A stretch of DNA of 46,799 nt from Companilactobacillus jidongensis (lineage in GTDB: Bacteria; Bacillota; Bacilli; Lactobacillales; Lactobacillaceae): NCBI RefSeq assembly GCF_003946575.1, contig NZ_RHOP01000022.1, forward strand, positions 1-46,799, written 5' to 3'. The position numbers were made by a program, and so were the translations under genes. The notes under the pieces are model-generated. The model searched no databases, was not told where the DNA came from, and was given only the letters and a program-made list of their open reading frames with translations. Positions 7,927-15,680 of this stretch are shown in pieces (position 1 is the first letter of the stretch; every line of letters starts with the position of its first letter).

Positions 7927-8892
7927 ATGTCTCAATTAATTTCAATTGTCCTACCAGTATTCAACGAAGAGCCTGGGATTCAGGCAACTATCGATACACT
8001 ATTAAATTTTACGGAACAACAAAAAGAAGATTATGAATTGATTTTTGTTGATGATGGATCTAAAGATAAATCAGTTAAAATTATCAAACAAGCAATCGAA
8101 TTACATTCAAATATTAAATTAGTCGAGTTTTCACGTAACTTCGGGCATCAACTGGCTATAACAGCTGGATTGCAATATACCAGTGGGGATGCCGTTGTTG
8201 TTATGGATGCTGACTTGCAAGATCCGCCTGAGGTCATCCCTCAGATGATCGAGAAGTGGCACGAAGGTTATGACATTGTCTATGGCAAGCGAATGCAACG
8301 TGACGGTGAAACTGTCTTCAAGAAGTTCACTGCAGCGATGTTCTATCGAACATTTAAGCGACTAGCAACGATTGATATGCCACTAGATACTGGTGACTTC
8401 AGATTGATGAACCGCAAGGCCGTTAAGCAACTGCAAAAGTTGCATGAGCAAGATCCCTTTGTTCGTGGACAAGTTACGTGGATTGGTTTCAAGCAGACTA
8501 GTGTCAAGTATCATCGCCAAGAACGTATTGCAGGTGAAACTAAGTATCCATTATCTAAGATGATAAAATTGGCGATTGATGGAATTACCTCTTTTTCAAT
8601 GAAGCCATTGCAGTTTGCTAATATTTTCTCAGTTGTACCAATTGTCAGTGGAGTGTTCTATTTAGGATATTTATTTGCAACAGGCAGATATACCGCTTCA
8701 TCAGTTGGCATAACGATCCTCTTATTCACCTTAGGATTGTTACTATTATCCGTTGGGATTTTAGGCAGTTACTTAGGTAGAGTTCTTGATCAGGTAAACA
8801 ATCGCCCTAGATTTATCGTAAGTGAGACAGAAGGATTTCAAGAACGGAACAAAGGCATACACCACTTAGATGCAAGACAAATGCATAACTAG
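7927..8892 (+). CDS. ykcC: YkcC-like GT2 polyprenyl-phosphate glycosyltransferase
   Basis: 321 residues from the ATG at 7927, which lies 10 bases after GAAAGG; a GTG at 7921 would be too close. The N-terminal GT-A domain has VLPVFNEE, FVDDGSKDKS (nucleotide binding), the metal motif VVMDADLQDPPE and DTGDFRLMNRK. Two C-terminal TM helices (about 232-250 and 262-288) anchor it. DPM1/GtrB/YkcC enzymes load a sugar from a nucleotide donor onto undecaprenyl phosphate at the inner face. It follows the GT39 gene by 24 bases, so donor synthesis and transfer are co-transcribed. The sugar cannot be told from sequence. Confidence 0.85.
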   Translation: MSQLISIVLPVFNEEPGIQATIDTLLNFTEQQKEDYELIFVDDGSKDKSVKIIKQAIELHSNIKLVEFSRNFGHQLAITAGLQYTSGDAVVVMDADLQDPPEVIPQMIEKWHEGYDIVYGKRMQRDGETVFKKFTAAMFYRTFKRLATIDMPLDTGDFRLMNRKAVKQLQKLHEQDPFVRGQVTWIGFKQTSVKYHRQERIAGETKYPLSKMIKLAIDGITSFSMKPLQFANIFSVVPIVSGVFYLGYLFATGRYTASSVGITILLFTLGLLLLSVGILGSYLGRVLDQVNNRPRFIVSETEGFQERNKGIHHLDARQMHN

Positions 8893-8907
8893 TTGAAAGA
8901 TGACATA

Positions 8908-9042
8908 ATGATACGTTTGATAATTCTAATAACAAGTTTAGTAGTTGTAGTAGGAGTCTTATTCTTACCGACTGATATCAGTAATAATCAGGCAAGTAAT
9001 AATATAAAAAAGAAAAAGTTTAAGAAAGGAAGTGAGGATTAG
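8908..9042 (+). CDS. 44-residue membrane peptide with a basic tail
   Basis: ATG at 8908 follows GAAAG by about 9 bases. One hydrophobic helix (IILITSLVVVVGVLFL, residues 4-20) leads into a polar stretch and a Lys-rich tail (IKKKKFKKGSED). It sits 15 bases after the GT2 gene, so it is probably the last gene of the CiaR-linked operon. I recognise no family. A small accessory of the glycosyltransferase pair is a guess from position. Confidence 0.45.
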   Translation: MIRLIILITSLVVVVGVLFLPTDISNNQASNNIKKKKFKKGSED

Positions 9043-9160
9043 TTCTCCCATAAGATTTTTCAAACCATAATTAGCTTAGAAAAAAACATGTTGAAACAAA
9101 TTTGAATTATTTGAGTTTAGATACTTTTTAAACTTACTTCAATGTGTTAAAGTAATGTTA

Positions 9161-9267
9161 AATTTGGTAGGTAATGCAATTGTCACAGGACAACTGAATA
9201 CCAAATTGAACATGAACTATCCCATTCATTGAAGAAGCTGACGATAACCCAGTCGTCGGCTTTTTTT
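9161..9267 (+). ncRNA. Candidate small RNA or structured 3' UTR ending in a strong terminator
   Basis: AATTTGGTA (9161-9169) pairs perfectly with 9199-9207, and inside it TTGTC (9180-9184) pairs with GACAA (9189-9193). A terminator follows: GCTGACGA (9237-9244) with TCGTCGGC (9253-9260; one G-U pair) and T7. The terminator is 195 bases after the last gene on this strand, which is far for a simple operon end. No clear promoter is visible, so it may be a processed 3' UTR. Confidence 0.35.
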
Positions 9268-9310
9268 GTGTTTTTAGTGGAGAAAAAGTTTTTGTTTGTG
9301 TTTCCGATAA

Positions 9311-9471
9311 AAAAATATTCCACCTGCCGTGGGGACCGGTTCCAGCCAAAAGACGGTCTGGAACCTCGACTTGAAGCTTTGCATGGACCGCAAATCTCCA
9401 AGCTCGTCCCGTGGTGTAAGGCCAGATAAACCGCCGACCTAATGCCACTTTCACGGCTGGTAAAATATTTT
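9311..9471 (-). ncRNA. Structured RNA element, copy A (leftward)
   Basis: Read on the minus strand, a ~20-bp closing stem (9471-9452 with 9331-9312, two U-G pairs and one A-A mismatch) encloses three hairpins: GTGG...CCAC with inner AGGTC/GGCCT; TTTGC-GGTCCAT-GCAAA; and GGTTCCAG...CTGGAACC. A T7 run follows the closing stem, so the element ends like a terminator. A homologous copy with the same helices and compensatory changes lies divergently at 9565-9731. The U-G pairs only work on this strand. Minus-strand frames across it exist but lack a supported start, and the two copies align better as RNA than as protein. It is not tmRNA, 6S, SRP or RNase P as far as I can see. Confidence 0.55.
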
Positions 9472-9564
9472 TTAATCTCCATATTTTATAGTAGTAATTC
9501 TTGATGTGCTGCTGTTTGTGTATTCTTACTATTACTGAAATTAAATATCTAAGTATTTTTAGCT

Positions 9565-9731
9565 GGAGGAGGGAAGGGATGAGCCAGCTATGGTAGTGCT
9601 GTTGAACGGTGGTTTCCCGTTCTTACAGCACAGGGCGATTTTTGAAATTTGCGGTTCATGCGAAGTTCAAAAACGAGATTTCAGACCTTGGCTGAAATCG
9701 GTCCTCATAGCAGGCTCAATCACTTCACTCC
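9565..9731 (+). ncRNA. Structured RNA element, copy B (rightward)
   Basis: The closing stem uses GGAG...GAAG...GAGCC-A-GCTATG (9565-9592) with CATAGC-A-GGCTC...CTTC-CTCC (9706-9731), keeping the same A-A mismatch as copy A. Inside are GTGCTGT/ACAGCAC with inner GAACGG/CCGTTC; CGATTTTTGAA...TTCAAAAACG capped by TTTGC-GGTTCAT-GCGAA; and GATTTCAG...CTGAAATC. Conserved unpaired blocks shared with copy A include GG(T/C)GGTTT, TTACA, CAGACC...GGCTG and CGGTCC(T/C)CA. Unlike copy A, no T-run follows. The 9472-9564 spacer would hold divergent promoters, but I find no convincing -35/-10 pair. Confidence 0.55.
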
Positions 9732-9760
9732 GGAAGCGGAAATAGAAAGAAGAACAAGAC

Positions 9761-9797
9761 AAAAAAGGCTCCAGATGAATGAACCTCATCCAGAACC
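9761..9797 (-). terminator. Terminator of guaC
   Basis: On the minus strand GGTTCTGGATGA pairs with TCATCTGGAGCC (three G-U pairs) and is followed by T6. Confidence 0.75.
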
Positions 9798-9803
9798 TCT
9801 GTA

Positions 9804-10775
9804 TTAATCACCATTATAAATAGAATTTTTAACAATCACATAGTCAACTTTTCTAAGCGAATCGAGAGTTCTACCACCAGCATATGAAATTGCCGATTGT
9901 AGATCTTCTTGCATTTCATTTAAAGTACCACTGATAGGACCTTTGTATGGTGCCAGCATCTTTTTACCTTCGACATTTTTATAGACACCTTTTTGGAATT
10001 GAGATGCAGAACCGAAGTATTCTTTGTATTCTTTACCGTCTTTTTCAACTAATTCACCTGGTGATTCAGTATGTCCGGCGAATAATAGGCCAATCATAAC
10101 CATACTTGCACCGAAACGAATAGATTTGGCGATATCGCCATCATTTCTAATACCACCGTCAGCAATAATAGGTTTACTTGCGGCTTTGGCACAGAGTCTG
10201 ATAGCGGCAAGTTGCCAACCACCAGTACCGAAGCCGGTTTTAAGTTTTGTAATACATGCTTTACCAGGTCCAATACCAACTTTTGTAGCATCGGCTCCGG
10301 CATTTTCTAATTCACGGACACCTTCAGGCGTACCAACATTACCAGCAATTAAAAATGATCCAGGTAAGTATGATTTAACGCACTTGATCATTTGGATTAC
10401 ACGATCACTGTGACCATGGGCAACGTCGATCGTGATGTAGTCTGGTGTCAATCCTTCATGCTTCAAGGTATTAATGAAGTCGAACTCTTCATCCTTAATA
10501 CCTACACTTATAGAAGTGTATAATCCTTTAGCCTGCATATTTTTAATAAAATCAATTCGTTTTTCAGGTTGGAAACGATGCATGACATAAAAATAGTCAT
10601 TTGCAGCCAATTTTTCAGCCAGATTTTCATCGATAATGGTTTGCATATTAGCAGGAACCACAGGGATTTTGAAAGTCCGTGGACCAAATTTGATGCTTGT
10701 GTCGCATTCTGAACGACTATCCACGATACATTTATTCGGAATTAGTTGGATATCTTCATAGTCAAAAACTTGCAT
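9804..10775 (-). CDS. guaC: GMP reductase
   Basis: 323 residues of the IMPDH/GMPR TIM-barrel family. The N-terminus [24 protein letters not shown] and [13 protein letters not shown] are the Gram-positive GuaC signature. The catalytic Cys lies in [21 protein letters not shown], and the GMP-binding [14 protein letters not shown] follows. There are no CBS domains, and the length suits GuaC rather than GuaB. It converts GMP to IMP with NADPH, returning guanine nucleotides to the purine pool. The ATG at 10775 is chosen because GGAG lies 9 bases upstream; a GTG at 10787 abuts that site. Two inverted PurBox-like motifs precede it. Confidence 0.93.
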   Translation of the reverse strand: MQVFDYEDIQLIPNKCIVDSRSECDTSIKFGPRTFKIPVVPANMQTIIDENLAEKLAANDYFYVMHRFQPEKRIDFIKNMQAKGLYTSISVGIKDEEFDFINTLKHEGLTPDYITIDVAHGHSDRVIQMIKCVKSYLPGSFLIAGNVGTPEGVRELENAGADATKVGIGPGKACITKLKTGFGTGGWQLAAIRLCAKAASKPIIADGGIRNDGDIAKSIRFGASMVMIGLLFAGHTESPGELVEKDGKEYKEYFGSASQFQKGVYKNVEGKKMLAPYKGPISGTLNEMQEDLQSAISYAGGRTLDSLRKVDYVIVKNSIYNGD

Positions 10776-10791
10776 ATATTTATTCACTCCA

Positions 10792-10836
10792 AAATACGAA
10801 CAATAATTATTTTTATATTGTATTTCGTTCGCATAT
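10792..10836 (-). promoter_or_regulatory. Two inverted PurBox-like PurR sites upstream of guaC
   Basis: AAATACGAACAAT (10792-10804, plus strand) matches the PurBox consensus AWWWCCGAACWWT in 12 of 13 positions. A weaker inverted copy, ATATGCGAACGAA, occupies 10836-10824 on the minus strand. PurR in Bacillus binds paired inverted PurBoxes, and guaC belongs to its regulon there. The spacing of the CGAA cores is longer than in Bacillus. Confidence 0.6.
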
Positions 10837-10838
10837 AT

Positions 10839-10867
10839 AATTTAACTGGTATATTGCTAAATGTCAA
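10839..10867 (-). promoter_or_regulatory. Promoter of guaC
   Basis: TTGACA (10867-10862), 17-base spacer, TAAATT (10844-10839) on the minus strand. The PurBoxes lie just downstream of the -10, where a bound repressor would block transcription. Confidence 0.55.
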
Positions 10868-10881
10868 TTAAAAAATCTGTG

Positions 10882-10910
10882 ATACCCCTTTATTTCAGGG
10901 GGTGTTTTCT
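10882..10910 (+). terminator. Rightward terminator-like hairpin between guaC and glnA
   Basis: ATACCCC (10882-10888) pairs with GGGGGTGT (10898-10905), followed by TTTTCT. No rightward gene precedes it, so it may guard glnA from antisense transcription of the guaC promoter region, or end a small RNA. Confidence 0.4.
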
Positions 10911-10959
10911 AGTACAATTTATAGGTAAATTAAATTTACTTATATTGTTTTATAAATGA

Positions 10960-10988
10960 TTGACAGCAACAAATGAAATTGGTATTAT
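10960..10988 (+). promoter_or_regulatory. Strong promoter of glnA
   Basis: TTGACA (10960-10965), exact 17-base spacer, TATTAT (10983-10988). The leader to the start codon is about 80 bases and contains a TGGCG/CGCCA hairpin. I find no convincing GlnR operator (TGTNAN7TNACA). Confidence 0.75.
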
Positions 10989-11073
10989 CGTTCTATTATT
11001 AAAAAACACCATGAGAGTGGCGCTAGTTAATAACTCGCCAAAAATTGGTATATACAAAATAGGAGTGGTTATT

Positions 11074-12402
11074 GTGCATAAGTATTCTGCTGAAGATATT
11101 AAAAAGATGACAGTTGATGAAAACGTCGAATTTATTTGTTTGATGTTTACAGATATCAACGGAATCATCAAGAACGTTGAAGTACCAGTATCTCAAATCG
11201 ATAAGGTACTTGCTAACAAGATTACATTCGATGGTTCATCTATCGATGGATTCACACGTATTGAAGAAAGTGACATGCTATTGCACCCAGACCTTTCAAC
11301 ATGGTTGATCTTCCCATGGGGATCAGAACATGGAAAAGTTGCACGTTTGATCTGTGATATTTATTCAACAAATGGTGAACCATTTGCAGGTGATCCTCGT
11401 GTTAACTTACAACGTATTGTTAAGAAGATGCACGGCATGGGTTATACTAACTTCAATATTGGGCCAGAACCTGAATTCTTCTTGTTTAACACTGATGATA
11501 AGGGTCAACCAACTCTTCAATTAAATGATGATGGTAGTTATTTCGACTTTTCACCAGTTGATTTAGGTGAGAATGTTCGTAAGGATATTGTTTTGAAACT
11601 TGAAAAGATGGGCTTTGAAGTTGAAGCCAGTCATCATGAAGTAGCACCTGGACAACAAGAAATTGATTTCAAATATGAAAATGCACTTTCAGCAGCCGAC
11701 AGCATTCAAACTTTCAAATTAGTAGTTAAGACTATTGCCAAGGAAAACGGTATGTATGCAACATTCATGCCAAAACCATTGCAAGGTATCAACGGATCAG
11801 GAATGCACATCAATATGTCACTATTCAATGGTGATGAAAATATCTTTGGTGATGCTAATGATATGTTGTCAGATGTTGCTAAACAATTCATGAGTGGTAT
11901 CTTGACACATGCTCGTGCACTAACTGCTATCAATAATCCAACCGTTAATTCATATAAGCGTCTAGTTCCAGGATTTGAAGCACCAACATATATTGCTTGG
12001 TCAAGCAAGAATAGATCACCTCTTATCCGTGTACCTGCGGCCAAAGGTAAGTCAAAGCGTGTTGAGATGCGTAGTGTTGATCCTACAACCAATCCATACT
12101 TAGCTATTGCATGTATTCTTGATGCTGGACTTGACGGAATTAAGAATAATTATGACTTAATGCCAGAAGTAAAAGAGAATATTTATGAAATGTCAGAAGA
12201 CAAACGTCGTGAAGAAGGAATTATCGATCTACCTTCAACATTGCACAACTCACTAAAAGCATTGCGTAAAGACGAATTTGTCCAAGCTTCACTTGGTAAG
12301 GGACTAACAAATAGTTTCTTTGCAGCTAAGAATGAAGAATGGGCTCGTTATCAACAAACGGTTTCACAATGGGAACGTGATACTTACATGCCATTGTATT
12401 AA
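11074..12402 (+). CDS. glnA: Glutamine synthetase, type I
   Basis: 442 residues. It shows the beta-grasp domain with [15 protein letters not shown], the catalytic [68 protein letters not shown] and [14 protein letters not shown]. It lacks the adenylylation-type C-terminal insert, as in Firmicute GSI-alpha enzymes, which are feedback-inhibited. It makes glutamine from glutamate, ammonia and ATP. The start is a GTG at 11074, preceded by AGGAG at the right distance; the frame extends upstream to 10960 but that part overlaps the promoter. The usual neighbour glnR is not adjacent: guaC lies divergently instead. Confidence 0.95.
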   Translation: MHKYSAEDIKKMTVDENVEFICLMFTDINGIIKNVEVPVSQIDKVLANKITFDGSSIDGFTRIEESDMLLHPDLSTWLIFPWGSEHGKVARLICDIYSTNGEPFAGDPRVNLQRIVKKMHGMGYTNFNIGPEPEFFLFNTDDKGQPTLQLNDDGSYFDFSPVDLGENVRKDIVLKLEKMGFEVEASHHEVAPGQQEIDFKYENALSAADSIQTFKLVVKTIAKENGMYATFMPKPLQGINGSGMHINMSLFNGDENIFGDANDMLSDVAKQFMSGILTHARALTAINNPTVNSYKRLVPGFEAPTYIAWSSKNRSPLIRVPAAKGKSKRVEMRSVDPTTNPYLAIACILDAGLDGIKNNYDLMPEVKENIYEMSEDKRREEGIIDLPSTLHNSLKALRKDEFVQASLGKGLTNSFFAAKNEEWARYQQTVSQWERDTYMPLY

Positions 12403-12409
12403 TAGCTAT

Positions 12410-12557
12410 GAGACAAGTTGTCAATATGAGTGCTTGTCTCTGGACTTGATGGGGATTTTGATGTTAATATTTGGCGTAATCAAAATTCTGATTACTGCTT
12501 TCCCCCAGAGAGCAAGATACACAGGAGATGCAATGTTAAAGTTGTGTCTCTTTTTTT
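12410..12557 (+). ncRNA. Candidate structured RNA / elaborate terminator region after glnA
   Basis: GAGACA (12410-12415) can pair with TGTCTC (12545-12550), enclosing TCTCTGG/CCAGAGA, GGGGA/TCCCC and TTTTGAT/ATCAAAA or the alternative GTAATC/GATTAC, and ending in T7. A local alternative is a simple terminator, AGATACACA (12515-12523) with TGTGTCTCT (12543-12551). A second alternative is GAGACAAG/CTTGTCTC (12410-12417 with 12433-12440). The mutually exclusive pairings suggest a structured 3' region or a small RNA. Confidence 0.35.
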
Positions 12558-12646
12558 GTATCATGATATTTAATATTTGTAATATGATATAATTTCATGT
12601 GAATTTTCATTTTTAGAAACTTATATTTTGTTGAGAAGGTTTAGTT

Positions 12647-15637
12647 TTGATTGGGAAAAAATCTAAAAAGTTTAATCTTTTAATTGTTTTAGTTGCAGCG
12701 GTCTTAATGATGTTGAACAGGGTAATGACATCAAGTACAATGCCAGAATATGGTAGTAATGATTTGCGTTACTTGGCGTATCAGCTATTGGTTTCATTTT
12801 CTGTTTTGGGATTTAATTTAATACCGCTTTATTTTGGATATTATGAATCTTCGTTTAGAAAAGGGAGATTTACCAGTGGAATAGGTAGGTATGTCCTATA
12901 TTATGTGATTGCTATTCTGACGTTTGATGCTTTTTTGGTAACAAAATCTGTCAATTTGATTTGGCGCAACTTTTGGGGAATATTATTCCCCATTAGTTCT
13001 AATATTTTTGCTTATGGCGCTTCGATCGTTCTAACGATGTTGTTAGCACCATATCTGTTTGAGTATTTGAATAAACAAAAAAATACCGTTGTCAGAAGAA
13101 TTCTAGTGGTCACCACGATTCTATTTGTGGTTATGCCAACAATTTTTAGCAAAGATCTGTGGTTTTTTGAATCTGGCAGTAACCCAATGTGGATGTTGTA
13201 TTTGATGCTTCTAGGTTATGTCATCAGACGCTTTGACTGGATGTCTAAGATTCATTTCAAATTTATTCATCTAATCGTCAGTGCTGCTATTTATTTTGGT
13301 CTGACATACTTAATGGAGCAAATATCTTATATGATTCGTGAGAATGTTGAAACTATGACACGTTTCAATGTTCCTAATTCTATTTTTGCTATGTATTTGA
13401 CTTTGAGTATTTTTATATTCGGTATAGCTATTTCTAAAAAAATAAAAATTTCAGCTAATGTTGTGGCAGCGTTTCTGATATCAACACAAGTTGTCATTAA
13501 TTGGGAACCAAATGTTACTTTGATAGAAAAATATTTAACAAGTTTCACGATCACATCAACTAAACAGTGGTTGGTTGAATTAGCCAAGGGTGGAATAATT
13601 ATTTTTGTGGCATCGGTCGCAATGGCGATTGTTCTAACTCTTATATCGATGATTCCATGGTTTAAGAAACTTGCTAGTGCATTGTCATTTAGTAGCTTTG
13701 ATGAATTTATGGCTAAGTTACGAGGAGTTGGTAAGTGGATAGTTGCACGTAAAGAGATTTTTTATTCAGCGCTGTTCTTTTATCTTGTTACGATGATTCA
13801 GATGTTCTCTGTTTCACCATTCAAAATCAAAGTTGGTGTCGCAACTTGGCAACCGGCAATACTGTTTATTCCATTCAATCGTCAAGCGGCAGTTGTTTTG
13901 AATACTGTTATCGTGATGGCGTTCTTACTACTTATTTACGTTATAACCAAACGTTTTTGGTATTCATTCGCAATAACTTTGATTATCGAATTAGCGTTAG
14001 GAATTGCAAATTATTTGAAGATGCCATTGCGTAATGAACCTGTCTTACCATCTGACTTACAGATGCTGGGTGGGATGAAAGATATTTTAGGGATGGTTGA
14101 TCCCATTGTCTTGATAATTGGCTTTGCTTTGATATTTGTCTTCATAATTGTCGCTATTTTCTTGCAACATAAATATAAACAACAATCAATTTTGAGGATG
14201 AGATGGCAAGGACGCATTGTTTCGACTTTATTATTAGCTATATTCTTGTCTGGTGCTTTTTTTGTTAATCACGATGGTTCAGTACCATTCACGATTTTTA
14301 ATATGTCTGGTATTAATCGTTTCTTCTATAATCAAGAATTAGGTGCACAGATCAATGGTCCAATTGTGCAGTTCATTAATAATGTTGATACAAAGGTCAT
14401 GGATGAGCCAGAAGGATATAGTAAGGCCGAAGTTGAACGTGTTATGAAGAAGTATGATAACGAAGCAAAAAATATTAACCAAACTCGTAATTCATGGGCG
14501 AAAGATCAAACCTTTATCTTTAATTTGAGTGAAAGCTTCAGTGATCCCGCTCGTGTACCTAACCAAACGATTTCTTCAGATCCGATGCCAAATATTCGAA
14601 ATATTAAAAATAATACGACGTCAGGATTAATGATGTCGACTGGATATGGTGGAGGGACCGCCAATATTGAATGGGAGTCGTTGACTGGACTAGACTTGAG
14701 CAGTTTGTCACCAACGTTACCAACCCCATATACGCAATTAGTCGATAATCAAAATATTGCACCGAATATTACTAATTTGTTCGATGAAAAAGTTGCAGTT
14801 CATCCTTATGTGGCATCACTTTATAATCGTAAGAATGTCTTCAAAAAATTTGGATTCCAGAAATTCTACTATGTTGGAAGTAAGTATAAGCTGAAATATA
14901 CTCATAAGATTGATGAAAGCCCATATATTGACGATGAATCAGCTTACAAAGACACATTAGATGTTATTGATAAGTCGACAAATAAGACGCAATTTATTCA
15001 ACTATCAACGATGCAGAATCATATGCCATTCAATGATTATTACGAAAAACATGATTATACAATTGGAGGTACTGCCGCACCTGATGTATATAAGGAGCGG
15101 GTTGAGTATTATTCACAAGGCTTGAATTATACTGATAAAGCAACGAAAACCTTCCTTGCCAAATTGGATAAAATTAATAAACCAATAACTTTGGTCTGGT
15201 ATGGGGATCATTTGGCATCATTGTTTGATAATGATTCAATGGATGAATATGGTATTCAATTACACCAGACGGATTACTTTATTTATAATAACAAGTATAT
15301 TCGTGATCGTACTAAGCAGAGTGCTGTCCAAGTTATTTCACCATATGAATTCTCAGCGTTAGCAATGAAACAAGCAGGAATCAAGGTCAGCCCGTATTAC
15401 GCTATGATGACCAAGGTTACTGAAGAATTACCAGCTGCGACAACTAATACAGCTGATAATGGCTCTAACGCTTTCAATGGTTCACAAGTCTTCATTACTG
15501 ATGATAGTAAGAAAATCAAAGCTGATAAATTAACAGCTAAGCAGAAAGAAATATTGCATGATTACAAGATTATTCAATATGATATTACTGCTGGTAATCA
15601 GTATTCAGCTAAGTGGGCCACACAAAAAGTTAAATAA
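12647..15637 (+). CDS. LtaS-like phosphoglycerol transferase with an extra N-terminal membrane domain
   Basis: 996 residues. The C-terminal extracellular sulfatase-type domain (about 615-900) has the metal and catalytic elements NLSESFSDPAR (Glu), STGYGGGTANIEWESLTG (catalytic Thr region), QLSTMQNHMPF and WYGDHLASL (Asp-His). Five TM helices at about 365-560 are the normal LtaS arrangement. In front of them residues 1-345 add about ten more TM helices, so the protein is some 300 residues longer than ordinary LtaS. It probably transfers glycerol phosphate from phosphatidylglycerol to a wall or lipid acceptor. The start is TTG at 12647, 8 bases after AGAAGG. It is monocistronic. Confidence 0.75.
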   Translation: MIGKKSKKFNLLIVLVAAVLMMLNRVMTSSTMPEYGSNDLRYLAYQLLVSFSVLGFNLIPLYFGYYESSFRKGRFTSGIGRYVLYYVIAILTFDAFLVTKSVNLIWRNFWGILFPISSNIFAYGASIVLTMLLAPYLFEYLNKQKNTVVRRILVVTTILFVVMPTIFSKDLWFFESGSNPMWMLYLMLLGYVIRRFDWMSKIHFKFIHLIVSAAIYFGLTYLMEQISYMIRENVETMTRFNVPNSIFAMYLTLSIFIFGIAISKKIKISANVVAAFLISTQVVINWEPNVTLIEKYLTSFTITSTKQWLVELAKGGIIIFVASVAMAIVLTLISMIPWFKKLASALSFSSFDEFMAKLRGVGKWIVARKEIFYSALFFYLVTMIQMFSVSPFKIKVGVATWQPAILFIPFNRQAAVVLNTVIVMAFLLLIYVITKRFWYSFAITLIIELALGIANYLKMPLRNEPVLPSDLQMLGGMKDILGMVDPIVLIIGFALIFVFIIVAIFLQHKYKQQSILRMRWQGRIVSTLLLAIFLSGAFFVNHDGSVPFTIFNMSGINRFFYNQELGAQINGPIVQFINNVDTKVMDEPEGYSKAEVERVMKKYDNEAKNINQTRNSWAKDQTFIFNLSESFSDPARVPNQTISSDPMPNIRNIKNNTTSGLMMSTGYGGGTANIEWESLTGLDLSSLSPTLPTPYTQLVDNQNIAPNITNLFDEKVAVHPYVASLYNRKNVFKKFGFQKFYYVGSKYKLKYTHKIDESPYIDDESAYKDTLDVIDKSTNKTQFIQLSTMQNHMPFNDYYEKHDYTIGGTAAPDVYKERVEYYSQGLNYTDKATKTFLAKLDKINKPITLVWYGDHLASLFDNDSMDEYGIQLHQTDYFIYNNKYIRDRTKQSAVQVISPYEFSALAMKQAGIKVSPYYAMMTKVTEELPAATTNTADNGSNAFNGSQVFITDDSKKIKADKLTAKQKEILHDYKIIQYDITAGNQYSAKWATQKVK

Positions 15638-15644
15638 TAAAAAG

Positions 15645-15679
15645 TGAGCAACCTGAAATTATCAGGTTGCTCATTTTTT
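15645..15679. terminator. Bidirectional terminator between the LtaS-like gene and the broken hydrolase
   Basis: TGAGCAACCTGA (15645-15656) and its exact complement at 15662-15673, with A-rich and T-rich flanks on both sides, serve both converging genes. Confidence 0.85.
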
Positions 15680-15680
15680 A

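Noticed and set aside
9158-9482. Overlapping minus-strand frames of ~98 residues across the copy A element, sharing EICG-x-C with a frame in copy B
   Set aside because: No ribosome binding site, and the two copies keep base pairing while the frames break; structured RNA explains the conservation better.
9804-10775. guaB (IMP dehydrogenase) instead of guaC
   Set aside because: No CBS domains, and the length and N-terminal signature are those of GMP reductase.
10900-11073. GlnR operator before glnA
   Set aside because: The best candidate around TGTTTTATAAATGATTGACA has the wrong spacing for TGTNAN7TNACA.
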